From contig NC_092041.1 of NCBI RefSeq assembly GCF_003086295.3, forward strand, positions 94,761,827-94,825,826: a stretch of 64,000 nucleotides of DNA, given 5' to 3'. Shown piece by piece: positions 56,857 to 64,000 of the stretch (position 1 is its first letter; every line of letters begins with the position of its first letter). Position numbers and translations under genes: made by a program. Under the pieces are notes generated by a model. The model did not search any database. It was not told where the DNA came from and was given only the letters and a program-made list of their open reading frames with translations. This DNA comes from Arachis hypogaea. Lineage: Eukaryota > Streptophyta > Magnoliopsida > Fabales > Fabaceae.

Positions 56857-59172
56857 TCAATGTTGTATAGTCCCAACACCAAACTTAGAGTTTGGATATG
56901 GGGTTTTAACATCAAACTTAGTGTTTGGTTGTGGCCTCACAACACCAAACTTAGAGTTTGACTGTGGGGGCTTTTCTTGACTCTGAACTGAGAGAAGCTC
57001 TTCATGCTTACTCTCTTTTGTCACAAAGGGATGGCCATGTGCCTTAAACACAAGGTAGTCCCCATTCAATTGAAGGACTAATTCACCTCTATTGACATCT
57101 ATCACAACTTCTGCTGTGGCTAGGAAAGGTCTTCCAAGGATGATGCATTCATCACCTTCCTTCCTAGTGTCTAAGATTATGAAATCAGCAGGGATGTAAA
57201 GGCCTTCAACCTTTACTAACATGTCCTCTACTATTCCATAAGCTTGTCTCAATGACTTGTCTGCTAATTGTAATGAGAACAAGGCAGGTTGTACCTCAAT
57301 GATCCCCAGCTTCTCCATTACAGAGAGTGGCATAAGATTTATCTCTGACCCCAGATCACATAGAGCCTTTTCAAAGGTCATGGTGCCTATGGTACAAGGT
57401 ATTAAGAACTTGCCAGGATCTTGTTTCTTTTGAGGTAGAGTTTTCTGAATCCAAGAATCTAGTTCACTAATGAGCAAGGGAGGTTCACTCTCCCAAGTCT
57501 CATTACCAAACAACTTGGCATTCAGCTTCATGATAGCTCCTAAGTATTGAGCAACTTGCTCTCCAGTCACATCTTCATCCTCTTCAGAGGAAGAATAGTC
57601 TTCAGAGCTCATGAATGACAGAAGGAGATTTAATGGAATCTCTATGGTCTCTGTATGAGCCTCAGATTCCTGTGGGTCCTTAATAGGAAACTCCTTTTTG
57701 CTTGAAGGACGTCCCAAGAGGTCTTCCTCACTGGGATTTTCGTCCTCCTCCTCCCTTGTGCATTCGGCCACATTGATCACATCAATGGCCTTGCACTCTC
57801 CTTTTGGATTCTCTTCTGTGTTGCTTGGGAGAATACTGGGAGGAGTTTCAATGACTTTCTTACTCAGCTGGCCCACTTGTGCCTCCAGATTTCTGATGGA
57901 GGATCTTGTTTCATTCATGAAACTGAAAGTGGCCTTTGACAGATCAGAGACTATATTGGCTAAATTAGAAGTGTTTTGTTCAGAATTCTCTGTCTGTTGC
58001 TGAGAAGATGATGGATATGGCTTGCTACTGCTCAGCCTATTGCGTCCACCATTGTTAAAGCCTTGTTGAGGCTTTTGTTGATCCTTCCATGAGAAATTTG
58101 GATGATTTCTCCATGATGAGTTATAGGTGTTTCCATAAGGTTCACCCATGTAATTAACCTCTGCCATGGCAGGGTTCTCAGGATCATAAGCTTCTTCAGA
58201 AGCTGCCTCTTTAGTACTTTTGGATGCATTTTGCCATCCATTCAGACTTTGAGAGATCATGTTGACCTGTTGAGTCAACACTTTGTTCTGAGCCAATATG
58301 GCATTCAGAGCATCAATTTCAAGAACTCCGTTCTTCTGAGGTATCCCATTATTCACAGAATTCCTCTCAGAAGTGTACATGAATTGGTTGTTTGCAACCA
58401 TGTCAATGAGTTCTTGAGCCTCTTCAGGCGTTTTCCTTAGGTGAATAGATCCACCTGCAGAATGGTCCAATGACATTTTCGAGAATTCAAATAGACCATA
58501 ATAGAATATATCTAATATGGTCCATTCTGAAAACATGTCAGATGGACATCTTTTGGTCAGCTGCTTGTATCTTTCCCAAGCTTCATAGAGGGATTCACCA
58601 TCTTTTTGTTTGAAGGTTTGAACATCCACTCTCAGCTTGCTCAGCTTTTGAGGAGGAAAGAATTTATCCAAGAAGGCAGTGACTAGCTTATCCCAGGAGT
58701 CCAGGCTATCTTTGGGTTGTGAATCCAACCATATTCTAGCTCTGTCTCTTACAGCAAAAGGGAAAAGCATGAGTCTGTAGACTTCAGGATCAACTCCATT
58801 CGTCTTTACAGTCTCACAGATCTGCAAGAACTCAGTTAAAAACTGATAAGGATCTTCAGATGGAAGTCCATAAAACTTGCAGTTTTGTTGCATTAAGGCA
58901 ACTAGCTAAGGTTTCAGCTCAAAATTATTGGCTCCAATGGCAGGAATGGAGATGCTTCTCCCATCAAACTTGGATGTTGGCTTTGTGAAGTCACCAAGCA
59001 TTCTCCTTGCATTATTATTATTTTCGGCTGCCATCTCCTTCTCTTGTTCGAAATTTTCTGAAAGGTTACTTCTGGATTGTTGTAATTTAGCTTCTCTTAA
59101 TTTTCTCTTCAGAGTCCTTTCAGGTTCTGGATCAATTTCAACAAGAGTGCCTTTATCCTTGTTCCTGCTCAT
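56857..59172 (-). pseudogene. Tat-type gag-protease with one in-frame TAG
   Basis: Reading starts at ATG 59172 (MSRNKDKGTLVEIDPEPERT) and meets TAG at 58906-58908. It continues in the same frame to 56857, giving 771 codons plus the stop. The gag region is marked by DPYQFLTEFLQICETVK, WDKLVTAFLDKFFPP and ESLYEAWERYKQL (58840-58550). A Gln/Ser/Asn-rich middle follows. Near 57350 the retropepsin-like CDLGSEINLMPLSVMEKLG and, near 57135, CIILGRPFLA show an aspartic protease. The C terminus repeats PNSKFGV-like units three times. No zinc knuckle is obvious, and pol is absent beyond the protease. Only the single TAG breaks it; CAG is the likely ancestral codon. Confidence 0.85.
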
Positions 59173-60658
59173 ATGAAAGAGAAGAAAATAAGAAAAGAAA
59201 GAGGAATCCTCTATGTCACAGTATAGAGATTCCTTTATGTTAGTAGAAAAAGAAAAGAGAGAAGAAAGTAGAAGAGGGGATTCGGATATTAGGTGGAGAG
59301 GGGTGGAGAGAAGTGTTAGTAATTAAATAATTAAATAGAATAAGAATAGAGAGGGAGAATTTCGAAAACAATTTTGAAAAAGAGGTTAGTAATTTTTGAA
59401 AATTGGAGATAAGATAAGATTAAAATTAAAATTTAAAACAAAAGAATTTTTTAAAAAGAGATGAGATATTTTCGAAAATTAGAGAGGGAAAAGTAGTTAG
59501 GTGATTTTGAAAAAGATAAGAGACAAACAAAAAGTCAAAGAGTTAGTTGAAAAAGATATTAAAATCAAATTTTGAAAAGATAAGAAGATAAGAAGTTAGA
59601 TAAGATATTTTGAAATCAAATTTTGAAAAAGATAAGATAAAAGATAAAAAGATCTAATTTTTAAAATGACTTAACTAACAAGAAACTACAAGATAAGATT
59701 CTAGAACTTAAAGATTGAACCTTTCTTAACAAGAAAGTAACAAACTTCAAATTTTTGAACCAATCACATTAATTGTTAGCTAATTTTCGAAAATTAGATG
59801 TAAAGATAAGAAAAAGGTTTTGAAAATATTTTGAAAAATATTTTTGAAATTTTCGAAAAATAGAAAAAAAAATGAAAAAGATATAATTTTTGAAAAAGAT
59901 TTTGAAAAGATAAGATTTTTAAAATTGAAATTTTGACTTGACTTGTAAGAAATAACTAATTTTAAAAATTTTTGACCAAGTCAACCCAAAATTTCGAAAA
60001 TTTGGAGGAGAATAAGGAAAATATATTTTTTTGATTTTTGAAATTTTAAAGATGAGAGAGAAAAATTAAAAACGTCATTTTTGTGTTTTTCTCTTTTCTT
60101 TATGGATCAAAACAAAGAATACATTCAAGAACACTATGAATGTCAAGATGAACACCAAGAACACTTTGAAGATCATGATGAACATCAAGAACATAATTTT
60201 GAAAAATTTTTGATGCAAAGAAAACATGCAAGACACCAAACTTAGAAATCTTTAATGCATGGACACTATGAATGCAAAAATGCATATAAAAAACAACAAA
60301 CAACACAAAACAAGAAAACATCAAGATCAAACAAGAAGACTTATCAAGAACAACTTGAAGATCATGAAGAACACTATGAATGCATGAAATTTTTCGAAAA
60401 ATGCAAGTAAAATTTTTTAAAACATGCAATTGACACCAAACTTAAAAATTGACTCAAGACTCAAACAAGAAACACAAAATATTTTTTATTTTTATGATTT
60501 TATTAATTTTTTTGGATTTTTATTATATTTTTCGAAAATATTCTTTTAGAAAAACAAAAATAAAAGAAAAATTTTGAAAACTTTTTGAAAAGAAAATAAA
60601 AAGAAAATTACCTAATCTGAGCAACAAGATGAACCGTCAGTTGTCCATACTCGAACAA
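59173..60658 (-). other. Leader of the 10.37-kb element
   Basis: The region is non-coding. The plus strand from 59350 to 60060 is full of ttttgaaaaagat/aaaagataaga variants, and 60110-60430 has loose repeats of aagaacactttgaagatcat. It carries two copies of the caccaaactta motif (60233-60244 and 60433-60446). It is probably the transcribed leader with packaging signals, by position only. Confidence 0.5.
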
Positions 60659-60676
60659 TCCCCGGCAACGGCGCCA
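60659..60676 (-). other. Primer binding site, tRNA-Asp type
   Basis: The plus strand reads tccccggcaacggcgcca. On the minus strand it is tggcgccgttgccgggga, six bases inside the 5' LTR and identical to 13561-13578. Confidence 0.85.
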
Positions 60677-60682
60677 AAAACT

Positions 60683-62331
60683 TGGTGGACGAAATTGTGA
60701 TCAACAATAATTCCAGGCACTGTTAGAGAAGCTTTTTCTTTACACAACTCCGTTCAACTTTACCAGCAAGTGTACTGGGTCATCCAAGTAATACCTTACG
60801 TGAGTAAGGGTCGATCCCACAGAGATTGTTGGTATGAAGCAAGCTATGGTCACCTTGTAAATCTCAGTTAGGCAGATTAAATTGGTTTATGATGAGTTCG
60901 AAAATTAATAATAAATATAAAATAAAAAGGGATAAAAATACTTATGTAAATCAATAGTGGAAATTTTAGATAGGCGTATGGAGATGCTGTGCTCCTCTTG
61001 TATCTCTACTTTTTTATTACATTCATCCAATCCTTCTTACTCCTTTCCATGTCAAGCTGTATGTAGGGCATCACCGTTGTCAATGGCTACATCCCATCCT
61101 CTCAGTGAAAACGTTCCTATGCTCTGTCACAGCACGGCTAATCATCTGTCGGTTCTCAATCAGGTTGGAATAGAATCCCTTGATTCTTTTGCGCTTGTCA
61201 TCACGCCCAGCCTTCAGGAGTTTGAAGCTCGTCACAGTCATTCAATCCCAGAATCCTACTCGGAATATCATAGACAAGGTTTAGACTTTCCAGATCCTCA
61301 TGAATGCCGCCATCTATCTAGCTTATACCACGAAGATTCTGTTGGAGAATCTAAGAGATATGCGCCCGGTCTAAAGTAGAACGGAAGTGGTTGTTTGTCA
61401 CGTGCGTTCATAGATGAGAATGATGATGAGTGTCACAGATCATCACATTCATCAAAGTGTTGTGCAACGTATATCTTGGAATAAGAATAGAAAAGAGTTG
61501 AATAGAACATAATAATAATTGTATTGAAACTTGAGGTACAGCAGAGCTCCACACCCTTAATCTATGGTGTGTAGAAACTCCACTGTTGAAAATACATAAG
61601 TGAAAGGTTCAGGCATGGCCGAATGGCCAGCCCCCAAAACGTGACCAATAGTTCAAATGATCAATGACTACAAAGTCCAAAGATTAAACTGTCAAAAGAT
61701 GTCTAATACAATAGTAACTTATCCTATTTATACTAGACTAGCTACTAGGGTTTACATGAGTAAGTAATTGATGCATAAATTCACTTCCGGGGCCCACTTG
61801 GTGTATGTTTGGGCTGAGCTTGATCTATCCATGAGCTGAGCCTTTTCTTGGAGTTGAACTCCAAGTTATAACGTGTTTTGGGCGTTCAACTCCGGATCAT
61901 GACGTTTTTCTGGCGTTTAACTCCAGACAACAGCATGTACTTGGCGTTTAACGCCAAGTTACATCGTCAATTCCCGAATAAAATATAGACTATTATATAT
62001 TGCTGGAAAGCTCTGGATGTCTACTTTCCAACGCCGTTAAGAGTGCGCCAATTGGAGTTTTGTAGCTCCAGAAAATCCATTTCGAGTGCAGGGAGGTCAG
62101 ATTCCAACAACATCAGCAGTCCTTTTGTCAGCCTTTTTCAGAGTTTTGCTCAAATCCCTCAATTTCAGTCAGAAATTACCTGAAATCACAGAAAAACACA
62201 CAAACTCATAGTAAAGTCCAGAAATGTGAATTTAACATAAAAACTAATGAAAACATCCCTGAAAGTAGCTTAAACTTACTAAAAACTATCTAAAAACAAT
62301 GCCAAAAAGCGTATAAATTTTCCGCTCATCA
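60683..62331 (-). repeat. 5' LTR of the 10.37-kb element (right copy)
   Basis: This LTR is 1649 bp, the same length as the left copy, with no net indels and about 37 substitutions by eye. Confidence 0.92.
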
Positions 62332-62336
62332 GACAT

Positions 62337-64000
62337 GCCCCTCAATACCCCAAAGGTCAAGAAAACTTCAGGAGAACCAACTATGACCAGTTTCATCAGG
62401 CAAAAGAAAGTGGTAAACAAAGTAAAACTTCTCCGGATTTAACTTGTGATTGTTGTGGACATTTTCATCCTTATGCTTCGTGCAAGCTGGGTATAGGTGG
62501 ATGCTTTATTTTTGGATTGCCTGGACACTTGGCGAGGGATTGCACTCGTAGGAGAAAATAGAATGCGAGTAGGAACCAACAATGTTGTGTATTTGTTGTG
62601 AATGCCGATGATGCGACTAAGTCAGATCCTCTGATGAGAGGTAAATGTTTAATTGGTGACAAGATATTGATTGCATTGTTTGATACAGGAGCTTCACATT
62701 CATTCATTGCATTTGATAAGGTTGCTGAATAGGGTTGAGAATCTCAGACTTAGCTTTTGACTTGCATGTGCATACCCCGTCTCAAACACTTGCGACTAGA
62801 TTAAGGTGTGGGCAAATACCTTTCAAGATTAAGAATAGATCTTTTGTTCATGACTTAATTTGCTTGCTGATGGTTGAGTTGGAGATAATTTTGGGGTTTG
62901 ATTAGTTGTCAAAGAACCGAGTGCTGTTGGATTGCTTTGAGCAATCGATTTGATTTATGTCAAAAGGAAAAGGAGGAGTAGTTGTAGCTAAGGGTTATTA
63001 CCTGAAATGTGTAATGGCAAAATGTAGTGGGGAAGAGTGTCAAGATTATATACTCTTGACTGTGAATACATCGGGTGACAAACAGAAGTTATACAGAATT
63101 CTGGTAGTTAAGGAGTTTTTCGAAATATTTCCCAAAGATATTCTCGAATTTCCACCTCAGAGGGAGATTGAATTCACGATAGACTTGGTTCTGGGAGCTG
63201 GTCCAGTGTCAATTACATCATACAGAATGACTCGGATAGAGCAGGCTGAACTTAAGACTCAGTTGGAAGAGCTTCTGAACAAGAAGTTCATTTGACCGAG
63301 TGTATCTCTGTGGAGAGAGTCAGTTTTATTGGTGAAAAGAAAGATGAAAGAATGCCACTATGTGTAGATTACTGACAGTTAAATAAAGTGACAGTGAAGA
63401 ACAAGTACTCATTGAGGTTAGGTTACCATCAGATAAGAGTAAAAGAGGAGGATATTCCGAAAACCGCACTCAGAACGCGTTATGGTTACTATGAATATGC
63501 GGTGATGTCCTTTGAGTTGACGAATGCGCCTGCTGTGTTCATAGATAACATCCTGGTTTATTTCAAGACGGTGAAAGAGCATAAGGAGCATCTGAGGATA
63601 GTGCTACAAATTTTAAAGGAATGAAAGTTGTATGCAAAGTTGTCGAAGTGTGAATTCTAGAAGGAGGAAGAAATTTTCTTAGGACATGTGGTGAGTAGAG
63701 GAGGAATAGCAGTAGATCCTTCAAAGGTAGAGGCGGTAATGGAAAGGGGAAGACGGACGTTAGTGACTGAAATTAGGAGTTTCTTGGGATTAGTCGGGTA
63801 TTACTGAAGATTCATCCATGGAATTTTGCAAATCGCATTGCCGATGACTAAGCTAACTAGGAAGGATACACTGTTTGTGTGGATGTTAGAATGCGACGAA
63901 TGTTTTTAGACTTTGAAGGAGAAGTTGACTTCAGTGCCAGCTTTAATTTTACCTGAACCATACGAACCGTTTGAAGTTTACTGCAATGTCTCGCTGAAAG
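62337..64000 (+). pseudogene. Ty3-gypsy gag end, protease and reverse transcriptase, broken, runs off the window
   Basis: This continues the gag at 51202-51959. The zinc-knuckle region is near 62440-62560 (CDCCGHFHP, then GCFIFGLPGHLARDC; the second knuckle has Phe for Cys). The protease LFDTGASHSFIAFDKV is near 62678-62724. A frame at 62957-63295 covers the linker and RT start (EFPPQREIEFTIDL, LKTQLEELLNKKF). Frame 63388-63624 carries RT with two internal deletions: about 22 residues between KNKYSL and GYHQIRV, and about 20 residues before IDNILVY, where the catalytic FIDD reads FIDN. KLSKCEF, FLGHVVSRGGIAVDP and RSFLGLVGYY continue to the edge. Many stops are present. The protein is clearly non-functional. 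Confidence 0.85.

Larger units (their letters stand above)
51965..62331 (-). mobile_element. Complete non-autonomous Tat-type LTR retrotransposon (10.37 kb, TSD gacat)
   Basis: LTRs of exactly 1649 bp lie at 51965-53613 and 60683-62331. The TSD gacat is at 51960-51964 and 62332-62336. Read on the minus strand, the 5' LTR is the right one. The primer site tggcgccgttgccgggga lies at 60659-60676, then a 1.5-kb purine/A-rich leader, gag-protease (59172-56857), a palindrome-repeat block (56400-56640), a second ORF (55838-54828) and the polypurine tract at 53614-53629. By eye the LTRs differ at about 37 positions (about 2.2%), so it is young. No reverse transcriptase, RNase H or integrase is present. 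Confidence 0.93.

Overview
This is plant nuclear DNA, almost certainly from a legume and most likely a peanut relative (Arachis). That is inferred from repeats I recognise: LTRs beginning TGATGAGCGG, LTR elements with tRNA-Asp-type primer sites, and hAT ends rich in 'gaaccggtt'. I see no bacterial genes, rRNA, tRNA or CRISPR. The only convincing host gene is a two-exon GATA zinc-finger transcription factor at 29077-30297. Nearly everything else is transposable elements, many bounded by target-site duplications (TSDs) that can be read directly.

Left part (1-20 kb). A hairpin-rich Mutator-like terminus (60-445), LTR debris and a MITE lead into a LINE reverse-transcriptase pseudogene (about 2600-5130). 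The LINE is split by a 1.48-kb non-autonomous Mutator-like element (3092-4567). A complete but defective MULE with a 9-bp TSD occupies 6298-9497, followed by a foldback element (9583-10113). A hAT derivative (11143 to about 18980) is split at its start codon by a 6.4-kb Tat/Athila-type LTR element (12070-18465).

Middle (20-37 kb). A 5.45-kb Ty1-copia element (20363-25813) has two in-frame stops and LTRs that differ by about 10 of 290 bases. AT-rich DNA, the GATA gene, a second copy of the 3092-4567 element family (30644-31825), a hAT remnant, a TRIM, and a 112-bp-arm palindrome follow.

Right part (37.8-64 kb). One decayed Ty3-gypsy element runs off the right edge. It has been hit repeatedly: its 5' LTR contains a TIR element (itself holding a Harbinger-like MITE), a solo LTR, and a 6.9-kb hAT (itself holding two solo LTRs). 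Its gag contains a complete 10.37-kb minus-strand LTR element (51965-62331) that encodes gag-protease and a second ORF but no reverse transcriptase or integrase.

The best candidate for something undescribed is an RNA-like module shared by the two Tat-type elements (12070-18465 and 51965-62331). It is a perfect or near-perfect 6-8 bp hairpin with a GRGGAC loop, followed by TTTAAGT. There is one copy directly before the 3' LTR and one internal copy in each element. The four stems differ in sequence but keep pairing, which argues for selection on structure. All homology calls are from memory of protein and repeat families; no database search was possible.
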